Positions 1 to 8,115 are shown, numbered from the stretch's first letter. The stretch: DNA of 11,159 nucleotides from Bacillota bacterium (GCA_009778255.1 WRKD01000163.1:1-11159); one strand, 5' to 3'. Program-made: numbers and translations. Notes: generated from the letters alone by a model not told the origin.

Positions 1-52
1 AAAATATGCGGGCCGCCTGTGAAAAAATGCACTGCGGGTAATAATTATGATA

Positions 53-123
53 TGACGTGGGTGACAAATGCGGTAGAACGTGGGCGACAATTACGGTGCG
101 ATGTGGGCATCGCGCCCTACGGT
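53..123. repeat. Degenerate tandem repeat, about 23-25 bp x 3, at the argG 3' end
   Basis: Three successive imperfect copies lie at 53-75, 76-98 and 99-123. The first two match at 17 of 23 positions and share a core like ACGTGGG-GACAA-CGGT; the third is more diverged. The last copy lies inside the end of argG and encodes its final residues (VGRDAHIAP), a tail that is not part of the usual ArgG fold. A small inverted repeat, GCGATG-TGGG-CATCGC, sits at 98-113. It resembles a dispersed intergenic repeat that has run into the gene end. That reading is an inference. Confidence 0.5.
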
Positions 124-1314
124 CATTCTCATTAAGGCGCGTACTTTTAGGGGGAGGCCGAATAGATTGATAAAACCTTCCGCGTCCTTTTGATTGTATA
201 CTTCATCCTCACCGAAGGTGGCAAAATCTTCACTGTATAAGGAATAAGGGCTTTCCATGCCGAAAATAGTGCAATTGCCTTTGTATAGCTTCATTTTGAC
301 CACACCACTTACGGTTTCCTGGGTTTTATTTACAAAAGCGTCTAAAGCTTCGCGCAGCGGATGGAACCATACGCCGTCGTACAACAGTTCGGCATAGCGT
401 TTGGCTGCGTCTTCTTTAAAATGGGCGGTGGCGCGGTCTAGGCACAGGCTTTCTAAACAGGCATGGGCCGCGTATAATATGGTTCCACCGGGCGTTTCAT
501 ATATACCGCGCGATTTCATGCCCACCAGGCGGTTTTCCACCATATCCACTATGCCTATGCCATGCTTGGCGCCTAGTTTATTTAAATAATCGATGAGGGC
601 GGCGCCGGTCATTTCTTGGCCGTCTGCTTTTATGGGCACACCTTGCTTAAATTCGATTTCTACTATTTGCGGCGTATCCGGAGCTTGTTCCGGAACCGTG
701 CAAATACGCAGCATCTGCGGGTCGAAATTATTTAGGGGATTTTCTAAATCGCCGCCTTCATGGCTTAAATGCCAAATATTGCGGTCCATGCTATAAGGGG
801 AGGTTTTGCTGACCGGTATGGGAATATTATGAGCCTGCGCATAATCTATTGCTTCCTCGCGCGAGCGTATGCTCCATTCCCGCCAGGGCGCAATCACTTT
901 CATTTCCGGAGCCAGCGCTTTAATGGCCAGCTCGAAACGCACCTGGTCATTTCCTTTGCCGGTACAACCATGGCAGATGGCGTCGCAGCCTTCCTGTAAA
1001 GCTATTTCTACTAAATACTTTGTTATTACCGGGCGCGCAAAAGAGGTGCCCAGTAAATATTTGCCTTCGTATATGGCGCCGGCTTTTAAGGCGGGGAAAA
1101 TGTATCCCTCTACAAATTCCTCTGTTAAATCGCCCACATAGACGCTTATGGCACCGGAAGCCAGGGCTTTTTCTTTTACCGCTTCCACCTCGGCCCCCTG
1201 GCCCACATCGCCGCATACCGCCACTACCTCGCAGCCATAATTCTCTCTTAGCCAGGGGATGATAATAGAAGTATCTAAACCCCCGCTATAAGCCAATGCA
1301 ACTTTCTTGATCAT
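91..1314 (-). CDS. argG: Argininosuccinate synthase
   Basis: Argininosuccinate synthase joins citrulline and aspartate using ATP, the penultimate step of arginine synthesis in the cytoplasm. The protein is 407 residues, the normal family length. It carries the N-type ATP-pyrophosphatase loop AYSGGLDTS at residues 8-16, then HGCTGKGNDQVRFE, SPYSMDRNIW and GIYETPGG, all hallmarks of ArgG. An in-frame ATG lies 10 codons upstream (1344), but ATG 1314 is preferred. It is preceded by GGGAGG at 9 nt, and the protein then starts MIKKVALAYSGG like its relatives. ATG 1344 lies only about 9 nt from the predicted transcription start and has no good binding site. The gene has its own promoter and a probable arginine operator. 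argH is not directly downstream within the window. The last nine or so residues (VGRDAHIAP) come from a repeat. The family assignment is very sure. Confidence 0.97.
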   Translation of the reverse strand: MIKKVALAYSGGLDTSIIIPWLRENYGCEVVAVCGDVGQGAEVEAVKEKALASGAISVYVGDLTEEFVEGYIFPALKAGAIYEGKYLLGTSFARPVITKYLVEIALQEGCDAICHGCTGKGNDQVRFELAIKALAPEMKVIAPWREWSIRSREEAIDYAQAHNIPIPVSKTSPYSMDRNIWHLSHEGGDLENPLNNFDPQMLRICTVPEQAPDTPQIVEIEFKQGVPIKADGQEMTGAALIDYLNKLGAKHGIGIVDMVENRLVGMKSRGIYETPGGTILYAAHACLESLCLDRATAHFKEDAAKRYAELLYDGVWFHPLREALDAFVNKTQETVSGVVKMKLYKGNCTIFGMESPYSLYSEDFATFGEDEVYNQKDAEGFINLFGLPLKVRALMRMTVGRDAHIAP

Positions 1315-1323
1315 AAGAATGAT

Positions 1324-1329
1324 CCTCCC
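1324..1329 (-). promoter_or_regulatory. Ribosome binding site that fixes the argG start
   Basis: GGGAGG on the minus strand, 9 nt before ATG 1314. It lies inside the reading frame of the longer version that would start at 1344, so it argues for the shorter protein. Confidence 0.8.
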
Positions 1330-1359
1330 ATCAGTTTTAGACATAATGAAACTTTTCTA

Positions 1360-1388
1360 AGTATACATTATTGCGAATATAAATGCAA
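1360..1388 (-). promoter_or_regulatory. argG promoter, sigma-A type
   Basis: On the minus strand, TTGCAT (1388-1383) and TATACT (1365-1360) are separated by exactly 17 bp. Transcription should start near 1353, giving a leader of about 40 nt before ATG 1314. Confidence 0.75.
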
Positions 1389-1389
1389 G
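1372..1389. promoter_or_regulatory. Probable ArgR/AhrC operator (ARG box) over the argG promoter
   Basis: The plus strand here reads TGCGAATATAAATGCAAG. It matches the Bacillus subtilis AhrC box consensus as I recall it (CATGAATAAAAATKCAAK) at 14 of 18 positions, including GAATA and AAATGCAAG. It covers the -35 box and part of the spacer, where a bound repressor would block polymerase. A weaker dyad, GCAT-N5-ATGC, lies about 50 bp upstream at 1424-1436 and could be a second site. That arginine represses argG through ArgR is known for the family; its use here is inferred. Confidence 0.5.
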
Positions 1390-1457
1390 AGTTTTATTCT
1401 AATTTTATATAAATTTTTATAACGCATTCTTTATGCAGGCAAAGTTATTGGTGTGGC

Positions 1458-1493
1458 ATACAAATAGCCGTCGAAAATGACGGCTATTTGTAT
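1458..1493 (-). terminator. Probable transcription terminator after moaC
   Basis: A perfect 15-bp inverted repeat (1458-1472 and 1479-1493, GCCGTC core) with a 6-nt loop lies about 50 nt past the moaC stop. There is no long T-run beyond it, only the AT-rich outer stem (CTATTTGTAT), so termination may be moderate. It separates the moaC operon from the argG promoter. Confidence 0.6.
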
Positions 1494-1543
1494 AAGTGGC
1501 GTATAATAAACTATTGTGCAGCGGGTTTTATTTGCCGCTTTTC

Positions 1544-2062
1544 TTATTTTTCCCATTCTTCCTCGCCAACCCTGGCAAACATGCCGCTTTTGCCGCCGCT
1601 TTTCATAATGAGGCGAACATCGCCAATTATCATGCTCCTATCCGCCGATTTGCACATATCGTAAATGGTCAGCCCGGCTATTGCTACGGCTGTTAAAGCT
1701 TCTATCTCTACCCCGGTTTGCCCACTGGTGCGGGCGCCGGCTTCTATTTCTACCCGGCTTTTTTCATAATCCAGCCTAAAACTGATCTCTACCCCGGAAA
1801 GCAGCAGCTGATGACACATGGGAATTATTTCCGAAGTGCGTTTGGCGGCCATAATAGCCGCCACCTGAGCTACGGCCAATACATCCCCTTTTTTTATCTC
1901 TTTGTTTTCGATCAAGCGCAAAGTGGTTTCAGTCATCTGCACCCAGCCGCGGGCTATTGCCATACGCATGGTGGGCTGCTTAGCCGAAACATCTACCAGG
2001 CGCGCCAGCCCGTGGGCATTGAAAAAGGTCCGCCGGGTTTCCGTAATTTTTTTTTCGGGCAT
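1544..2062 (-). CDS. moaC: Cyclic pyranopterin monophosphate synthase (MoaC)
   Basis: MoaC converts the MoaA product (3',8-cyclo-7,8-dihydro-GTP) into cyclic pyranopterin monophosphate, the first stable intermediate of molybdenum cofactor synthesis. The 172 residues match the family throughout: LVDVSAKQPTMR (22-33), VAQVAAIMAAKRT (64-76), TGVEIEALTAV (116-126), TIYDMCK (132-138) and KSGGKSG (154-160). The expected active-site residues are present: H84, E119, E121, D135, K138, K154 and K158. One oddity is Q85, where the near-invariant CHPL motif has proline; here it reads CHQL. The start codon overlaps the mobB stop in TAATG and has a GGGAGG site just upstream, so the two genes are probably translationally coupled. 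It is the last gene of the signalling/mobB operon and is followed by a hairpin. moaA, which makes its substrate, is not in the window. Confidence 0.95.
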   Translation of the reverse strand: MPEKKITETRRTFFNAHGLARLVDVSAKQPTMRMAIARGWVQMTETTLRLIENKEIKKGDVLAVAQVAAIMAAKRTSEIIPMCHQLLLSGVEISFRLDYEKSRVEIEAGARTSGQTGVEIEALTAVAIAGLTIYDMCKSADRSMIIGDVRLIMKSGGKSGMFARVGEEEWEK

Positions 2063-2562
2063 TATTTACCTCCCAATCCGCAACTATACATAATAAACTC
2101 GCTTATCTCTTTAATATCGGTATTTCTAAAACAAGGCAGGGACAAATGCTGCGGCGCTTCGCTGATCAGGGCAATAGTATGGGGCAGCAATAATTCCTTA
2201 TCTAGAACAGATTCGCTGATCAACAGTTTGGGCTGAGGACCATTTTTATAGCCTTCGGTTAATATAATATCCGTGGGCATACTTTGTTCAAGCAGATTTT
2301 TTGCCAGAGTAAAATCCGGCTCTTGCGCTGGGGCGGCGCTTAGCTGCCAGCCTGTTGGTGAAACAATTAAAGAAGCTGCCGCGCCATGCAGCATATATAG
2401 CCCGCTATCTTTATCGGCAGGCCAGTTTATATGCGAAGCATGCTTTAATACCGCCGCCCGTAAGCCGCGCCGGGCCAACTCTTGCACTAACGAAAGTATT
2501 AGCTGGGTTTTGCCCGCTTGCGAACTATGGGCGGCTATGCCGATAAGCGGAGTGTTTTTCAT
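2062..2562 (-). CDS. mobB: MobB-type molybdopterin-guanine dinucleotide biosynthesis GTPase
   Basis: MobB is a P-loop GTP-binding protein that assists MobA when GMP is attached to molybdopterin to form the guanine dinucleotide cofactor of anaerobic oxidoreductases. The 166 residues show a nucleotide-binding loop ending AGKTQ (16-20), the LKHASH motif after the second strand, the ADKDSG...GAAASLIVSP region and the diagnostic ILTEGYKNGPQPKL motif. The P-loop is atypical: the segment before GKT is HSSQA, whereas Escherichia coli MobB, as I recall it, has WSGT. The start at 2562 has a GGTGAG site about 5 nt upstream. The kinase gene ends 14 nt before it and moaC overlaps its stop by 1 nt, so it sits inside one transcription unit. 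mobA is not in the window. Family assignment is firm; activity of the changed P-loop is not proven. Confidence 0.9.
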   Translation of the reverse strand: MKNTPLIGIAAHSSQAGKTQLILSLVQELARRGLRAAVLKHASHINWPADKDSGLYMLHGAAASLIVSPTGWQLSAAPAQEPDFTLAKNLLEQSMPTDIILTEGYKNGPQPKLLISESVLDKELLLPHTIALISEAPQHLSLPCFRNTDIKEISEFIMYSCGLGGK

Positions 2563-2576
2563 AAAAGCTCACCATT

Positions 2577-5500
2577 CTATGAAGGTTTTATTTGAAAAAG
2601 TTTATTCATCTTATCCATGGCGCCTTCATAATCCATCATCATCACCATATCTTTTATCTGCTCTACTTTTTCTTGCAGTTCGCCGGAAAGCATCAGCGCA
2701 TCTAAGTTTTCCACCTCTTTATCTATGTTCACCAAATCTATATCTATAAAAGCATTTGTCAGTCTTTTGAAGATATTGGGCAGTTCGGGAGGTATTTGCA
2801 GCGTTTCGCCGCTCTTTCTGATAATGGAAAAAGCTTTCTGCAATTTGCTACTAAGACTGTCAATTTCCACTAAAAAAGCCAGCAGGTTGTTTTGGCAATA
2901 CTGGAGGTCTTTTTTATCTGAGGCTGTTTCCAAATCCCGCGCCAGGGCGGAAATCTCCATCGCGCCAATATTAGCCAAAGCGCTTTTTATACCATGTACT
3001 TCAATACGGAAGCTTTCCAGATCGCCGGCTGATAAAAATTCCGGTAGGTTTTTATAGCTTTTGTTTATTTCCTTAATGATCAAGCGCAAGGTTTTTTCAA
3101 AAACGTTTTTTTGGCCGGCTACTCTGTCCAGCCCGGTTGCCAAGGAAAGGCCTTCGATTTGTTCTATTATTCTCCAAAACTTTCTATGCTCCTCGTCCAT
3201 AGCTTCTATTTTGTTTTTATTCTGCGAATCGGGTTGCGGATCAAGCAGTTTTTCGGCGGGCAGCCATTTTTTAAGTATGCGCTGCAACTCCGCCTTGATT
3301 ATCGGTTTCCATAAATAATCATTCATGCCAGATTCCAGCATTTTTTCTTTGGCGCCCTCTATAGCGCTGGCTGTTAAGGCTATTATTGGTATATTTATAC
3401 CCAATTCGCGAATAACTTTGGTGGTATCTACACCGCTTAAGCCCGGCATGCGGTGATCCATGAATACCAGGTCATATTTGTTTTGCAGCATCTTATCTAT
3501 ACCTTGTTTGCCGGATACAGCCGTGTCTACTTTTATGCTATAAAGCTCCAAAAGACCGCAAGCTACATTCAAATTTGTGGAATTATCATCCACAACCAAT
3601 ACTTTGGCCTCCGGCGCGTATATGGCGATAACATTGGTATCAACGCTGTGTATCAGCGCCGGATCTCCTAAAATGAAGGGGATATTTACTGTAAACGCGG
3701 AACCCCGCCCATATTCGCTTTCTACGTCTATATACCCACCCATCATTTCGACCAGGGCCTTAGATATGGAAAGGCCTAACCCCGTACCTTTTGTGCTCCT
3801 GTTTTTCAGAATATCCGCCTGCTCGAAATCATTAAAGAGTTTGGGAATACTTTCCGGCGGTATGCCTATGCCCGTATCGCTCACGGTCAATTCCAGCGTA
3901 TTCTCGCCAAAGTTTACAGCCAGCTGTACATGGCCGTTTACCGTAAATTTAATAGCATTGCTCAGTAAATTTAAAAGTACCTGACGCAGTCTCACATCAT
4001 CGCCATATAGGCATACATGCGCTTGTTGCGGAATAAGCATTTTAAAAGCTATACCCCTGTCTTCTACTAAGAATTGCGCCATAGAACCAATATTGTCGAT
4101 CATCTGGCCAAAATCATAGTGCACCGGCACCAATTTTAATTTCCCCGCCTGTATTTTAGAAACGTCTAAAATATCATTGATAATATTCAAAAGCGATACA
4201 GCAGATGTTTTAATATCCTGCACATAACGATATTGCCTTTTATTGAGGGTTTCTTGCAATAATAATTCCGCCATACCTAATACCGCGTTCATGGGCGTAC
4301 GTATTTCATGGCTCATATTTGCTAAAAACTGGCTTTTTGCTTCGTTGGCCGCCTGCGCCGCTTCTTTTTCCAGCATGGCGCCTCGTTCACTGGCCGCAAT
4401 TTCCAGCATCTTTTGTTCATTTGCTTTTGTTTCACGCAGATCCAGTGAATAAGATAAATAATAATTGGTATCTTTCCAGGGAATACGCACTATTTTGCTG
4501 TCTACAGGAATTAGCTCTCCTGCCGGGGTTTTAAAGGTACGTTCCAAACTGTAATAGCCCGTATCATTTAGGATATCTATGATCTCGATGGTTCTTTGCG
4601 CGCTATTTGAGCCATCCGGCTGGTATTCGGGAAAATAAGTATAAAAATCGCGGCAAAAAGTAAGTTTGTCACTAACGCCAAACAAATTCAGGGCTTCTTG
4701 ATTGCAATCGATAATACTACCCTTATCATCTCTCATTATACAGATCATGGGATTACTGTTGAACATGAGATTTATACGTTCTTCCGCTTCCTTCGCTTCT
4801 CTTTCTTTAACTATTTCATTGGTAATATCATAATAATAAACGATCACGCGGTAAGTGGATAACCAGGAAATGCGGGCTGCGGTAACCGTAAAAAACATCT
4901 GCTCATTTTCAGTAGTTATCAATTGGATATTTGTTTGCGTGAAACCGTTTTTAAGGGCTTCGCCGATAATTTTATGCCAGAGCTCTTTAGTCATTTTTCC
5001 GTCCGGCTGAAATTCGGGCTGCAGGCTGAAGAAAGATTTGTCGAAATCTTGGGGAGACAATTCTTCCGAAAAACCAAATATATTTGCTACTTCATGGTTA
5101 TAAGCTACCACTTCGCCTTGGTTATCCAGCACAAAGCAAGGCAAAAGTGAGGTATGAAGCATATCGTTCAGGCGGCGCTGCGCTTCTTCTATTCTGATAT
5201 CGGTGAGGTCGCGCATGATGATAGCCATGCCTTCAAAATTGTTTTCATCATCTTTTACCTGGTTATAAATAATACGGTATAAACGGCTGGTACCGTTAGG
5301 CCAGGTTACGGCGTCGTCTTCCGAGAAGCTTTCTTCTCCGGATAGTATACGCTGCATGCGCTGGCGGCTGCGTTTGGCGTAATTGGCGTCTGCAAATTTT
5401 TCCAGACGGCTATCTAAAGGCTCGTTTCTGATTTCCGAGATATCATTCACACAGAGCACCGGCAGAAAATTATCGCTGCAATATTTAACCCTTAAATTAT

Positions 5501-6815
5501 GATCGGTCAATATAGAAATATTGGTAGTGCTTTCCATTAATAACTTAACATAATTATTCAGTTTATTTAATTCCCGAGTACGTTCTTGTACGTGTTTTTC
5601 AACTGTATGCAAATTATCCTGCTGAGCTCTGAGCATTTCGTCAAAAGCGTCCCATAAATAAGATATCTCGCTTTTTAAACGCGGCTTATTTTCGGCGGAC
5701 GAAAAAATATCTATATCATAATTTCCGGAAGCGACTTGCTGCGCTTGGCGTGCTAAAATACGTATGGGCCTTACCAAGCTGCGCGCGCCAAAAAATATCG
5801 TGCCAATACAAAAGAAGAGGCAAAGCAAGCTGGCTATGATCACGACCATTACTATATAATTGGCTTCCGCTTGTAAAATTTTAAGCGGGGTCGATATAAT
5901 CAAATATAAGTATTGCTGCTCTGTAGCATAAGTGATAATGATCGGCTGTAAATAAAAGAATACTTTTATGCCAAGAAAAGGCGATACTATTTCCCGGGAG
6001 TATTCTTGGCCTTGCTGAGCCGCCGCATGCATATTTTTTAAAACATCATCATCATAGCCCAAATCGTCGATAGCTTTGCCGACCAATTCTGGGTTGAATG
6101 CGCTTAAAACAGTCAAGTCTTGGCTGAGCAGCATTACAACATTAATTTCCTGTTCGTCTTGAAAATTATAGTTCAGGTCTATAATATCTTCATAGCGTAC
6201 ATCTATGCCGCTCACGCCAACGATTTCGTTATCCACAAATATCGGCATGCTTATGGAAATAACATAATGCGGCCCCTCGCCAAAACCATAATCGAAGAAA
6301 TTAGTGGTATTTAAATATGTTTTACCTGTGGTCAACGGCTTATAATACCAGGGCGAGCTCTCGGGGTTGGCTAGTTCTTGTTCCGTATTGGGGCCTATGA
6401 ATTCAATTATCTTATCCTCATTGCGTATAAATTCCTGAATGTGGTATTCATCTTTTTTCTGGATGCCTTTTTGTAAAACCAGCCAGGTGCTGAGGATATT
6501 CGAATCGTTTTTCATCATAGTAGTTAAAATACCGGCGGCAGCTTTGCCCGCTGCGGGCGAGTAAAGATCTAGCCCCGACAAAGATTGCTGGGTCATGTAT
6601 AGTAAATGAGTCATATGTTCAAAATTGGCGCTCAAGAAAGTTGTAACCTGGCTGGCGTTGGTGGCATCTATAGCCTTGGCATGATCGATACTGTTCTTGA
6701 ACAAAGTATTGGTCAAAAACACTATCATCAGTAAGAAAATGGCCGTGATGGCAATGAGCATCGATATGATAAATCTATTGAGGGTAGATACCCTTTCGCT
6801 CTTTTGCTTACTCAT
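2577..6815 (-). CDS. Membrane-bound tripartite hybrid histidine kinase (dCache-HAMP-3xPAS-HisKA-HATPase-REC-Hpt)
   Basis: A 1412-residue inner-membrane sensor kinase. In order: a transmembrane helix (about 15-39); an extracytoplasmic double-Cache sensor (about 43-315, with PWYYKPL and GVSGIDV); a second helix (about 320-343); HAMP (about 345-400); a short coiled coil; three PAS domains (about 430-540, 550-665 and 680-795); HisKA with SHEIRTPMN and phospho-acceptor H836; HATPase with N-box NLLSNAIKFT (about 950), DTGIGIP (about 980) and GTGLGLSI (about 1012); a receiver with VVDDN (about 1072), phospho-acceptor D1120 and the KP lysine; and an Hpt domain with VHGIKSALANIGA, phospho-acceptor H1274. 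About 80 helical residues follow. All catalytic residues are present, so a full H-D-H relay is expected. The final aspartate is probably on the HD-GYP regulator, whose gene overlaps the start by 8 nt. The signal it senses is unknown. PAS2 and PAS3 share PE[F/Y]QPDG, suggesting an internal duplication. Confidence 0.95.
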   Translation of the reverse strand: MSKQKSERVSTLNRFIISMLIAITAIFLLMIVFLTNTLFKNSIDHAKAIDATNASQVTTFLSANFEHMTHLLYMTQQSLSGLDLYSPAAGKAAAGILTTMMKNDSNILSTWLVLQKGIQKKDEYHIQEFIRNEDKIIEFIGPNTEQELANPESSPWYYKPLTTGKTYLNTTNFFDYGFGEGPHYVISISMPIFVDNEIVGVSGIDVRYEDIIDLNYNFQDEQEINVVMLLSQDLTVLSAFNPELVGKAIDDLGYDDDVLKNMHAAAQQGQEYSREIVSPFLGIKVFFYLQPIIITYATEQQYLYLIISTPLKILQAEANYIVMVVIIASLLCLFFCIGTIFFGARSLVRPIRILARQAQQVASGNYDIDIFSSAENKPRLKSEISYLWDAFDEMLRAQQDNLHTVEKHVQERTRELNKLNNYVKLLMESTTNISILTDHNLRVKYCSDNFLPVLCVNDISEIRNEPLDSRLEKFADANYAKRSRQRMQRILSGEESFSEDDAVTWPNGTSRLYRIIYNQVKDDENNFEGMAIIMRDLTDIRIEEAQRRLNDMLHTSLLPCFVLDNQGEVVAYNHEVANIFGFSEELSPQDFDKSFFSLQPEFQPDGKMTKELWHKIIGEALKNGFTQTNIQLITTENEQMFFTVTAARISWLSTYRVIVYYYDITNEIVKEREAKEAEERINLMFNSNPMICIMRDDKGSIIDCNQEALNLFGVSDKLTFCRDFYTYFPEYQPDGSNSAQRTIEIIDILNDTGYYSLERTFKTPAGELIPVDSKIVRIPWKDTNYYLSYSLDLRETKANEQKMLEIAASERGAMLEKEAAQAANEAKSQFLANMSHEIRTPMNAVLGMAELLLQETLNKRQYRYVQDIKTSAVSLLNIINDILDVSKIQAGKLKLVPVHYDFGQMIDNIGSMAQFLVEDRGIAFKMLIPQQAHVCLYGDDVRLRQVLLNLLSNAIKFTVNGHVQLAVNFGENTLELTVSDTGIGIPPESIPKLFNDFEQADILKNRSTKGTGLGLSISKALVEMMGGYIDVESEYGRGSAFTVNIPFILGDPALIHSVDTNVIAIYAPEAKVLVVDDNSTNLNVACGLLELYSIKVDTAVSGKQGIDKMLQNKYDLVFMDHRMPGLSGVDTTKVIRELGINIPIIALTASAIEGAKEKMLESGMNDYLWKPIIKAELQRILKKWLPAEKLLDPQPDSQNKNKIEAMDEEHRKFWRIIEQIEGLSLATGLDRVAGQKNVFEKTLRLIIKEINKSYKNLPEFLSAGDLESFRIEVHGIKSALANIGAMEISALARDLETASDKKDLQYCQNNLLAFLVEIDSLSSKLQKAFSIIRKSGETLQIPPELPNIFKRLTNAFIDIDLVNIDKEVENLDALMLSGELQEKVEQIKDMVMMMDYEGAMDKMNKLFQIKPS

Positions 6816-7890
6816 TTTTTGTCCCCTCGCTTATGGCTTGGATGCGGTCGGAAAGCTTGATGAACAAATCGGTCAGTTGAGGGTCGAACTGCGCGCCGCG
6901 GCCTTCGGCAATAATAACCATAGCTTCCTGGTGAGAAAAGGCTTTTTTATAAGGCCGCTCGGAAATCAAGGCGTCGTATACATCGGCAATAGACATCATG
7001 CGAGCCTGTAAGGGAATATCTTCGCCTTTTAAACCATCGGGGTATCCGGTGCCATCCCATTTTTCATGATGCCGGTAAGCTAAAATTTTAGCGTATTCCA
7101 GAAAAGTTTGATTAGGCACTTTGTTTTGCAAGCTTTCGATCAGCGCTTTTCCATATAAAGAATGGAGTTTCATATTGACCAGTTCTTCATCGGTCAGCCG
7201 GGTTTTTTTCAATAAAATATCATCGCGTATTTTGATTTTTCCCACATCGTGTAAAAGCGCCGATTTTAAAAAGGCATCTATATCCCATACCGAAACCTCT
7301 TCTATATAACAGGGCATATTCTTCATTTCATCCAACATTACTTGCAAATACTTTTGTACGCGCTCTACATGGTGCCCGGTTTCTTCATCTCTAAATTCTA
7401 TTACTTCCGCCGCCCAGATAATGATGGCGTTTTGTAAAGACGATATATCATTGGTTTTTTCATTGACCATTTCGATCAAGTTGCCGTTAAATTCGCGTAA
7501 TTCATTTTTCTGTTCCTGCAATAATAGATGCAATTCCACTCTTTTAAGTAAAAGAGGTTGGGAAAAAGGTTTGGTAATATAATCCAGCGCCCCTAAAGAT
7601 AGCCCCTTAAGCTCATTTTCTACTTCGTTTTTGCCGGTGAGGAAAATAACGGGAATATCCGCCGTTTCCGGATTAAGCTTTAAAGCTTTAATAGTATCGT
7701 AACCACTCATGCCGGGCATATCTATATCCAGCAAAATTAAATTCGGCTTAAGCTTTTTTAAAGATTGTAAGAGCTTTTCACCAGAGGGAATGGTGATAAC
7801 AGTATACAAAGCTTGTAGAGCAGCTTTACCAGTATTTAAATGTACGATATTATCGTCGACCAAGAAGATGCAAGGTTTTCTTTGTTCCAT
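6808..7890 (-). CDS. Response regulator with HD-GYP domain (probable c-di-GMP phosphodiesterase)
   Basis: A cytoplasmic two-domain regulator of 360 residues. The receiver (about 5-122) has D12/D13, phospho-acceptor D55 in LLDIDMPG, T85 and K107 (TKPF). A helical linker (about 123-155) leads to the HD-GYP domain (about 155-350) with ETGHHVERV (170-178), H214-D215 in LLHDVGK, H243, HHEKWDGTGYP (274-284) and D303. The metal ligands and GYP motif are intact, so it should hydrolyse cyclic di-GMP when phosphorylated. This is family knowledge and was not tested. It is the first gene of the operon, with AGGAGG at 7906-7901, 10 nt before the ATG. Its stop lies inside the start of the hybrid kinase gene, so the kinase is its likely partner. 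There is no DNA-binding domain, so the output is enzymatic rather than transcriptional. Confidence 0.95.
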   Translation of the reverse strand: MEQRKPCIFLVDDNIVHLNTGKAALQALYTVITIPSGEKLLQSLKKLKPNLILLDIDMPGMSGYDTIKALKLNPETADIPVIFLTGKNEVENELKGLSLGALDYITKPFSQPLLLKRVELHLLLQEQKNELREFNGNLIEMVNEKTNDISSLQNAIIIWAAEVIEFRDEETGHHVERVQKYLQVMLDEMKNMPCYIEEVSVWDIDAFLKSALLHDVGKIKIRDDILLKKTRLTDEELVNMKLHSLYGKALIESLQNKVPNQTFLEYAKILAYRHHEKWDGTGYPDGLKGEDIPLQARMMSIADVYDALISERPYKKAFSHQEAMVIIAEGRGAQFDPQLTDLFIKLSDRIQAISEGTKNE

Positions 7891-8005
7891 TTTATATTAA
7901 CCTCCTAAGTTTATAAATATCCCAGTATCAGACAATAATATCGCTAAAAACTACCGTTACTGAACTGCTAAAAAATTGTGTTATATCGTTTCCGCAATGC
8001 TTTAT

Positions 8006-8034
8006 ATTATATCCTATAATAAGCATCAAAACAA
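8006..8034 (-). promoter_or_regulatory. Promoter of the regulator-kinase-mobB-moaC operon
   Basis: On the minus strand, TTGTTT (8034-8029), a 17-bp spacer and a perfect TATAAT (8011-8006). Transcription should start near 7999, giving a leader of about 108 nt before ATG 7890. I recognise no riboswitch in that leader. Confidence 0.75.
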
Positions 8035-8055
8035 GCTATTTTATAATCATTGTGA

Positions 8056-8086
8056 TAAAAAAGAAAGCGACTTTTCGTCGCTTTCT
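8056..8086 (-). terminator. Intrinsic terminator of the rplM-rpsI operon
   Basis: A perfect 10-bp stem (AGAAAGCGAC at 8062-8071 with GTCGCTTTCT at 8077-8086) and a 5-nt loop lie 30 nt past the rpsI stop. On the minus strand they are followed by five T. It insulates the ribosomal operon from the next promoter, which starts about 22 bp further on. Confidence 0.9.
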
Positions 8087-8115
8087 AAAGTTGTTGTGCA
8101 TATTTTTCAAAGATA

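Noticed and set aside
1315..1344. Longer ArgG starting at ATG 1344
   Set aside because: No good binding site before it, it lies only about 9 nt from the predicted transcription start, and the added ten residues are not part of ArgG proteins. GGGAGG sits 9 nt before ATG 1314.
7891..7999. Riboswitch in the leader of the HD-GYP regulator
   Set aside because: About 108 nt, AT-rich, with no convincing stems or known motif.
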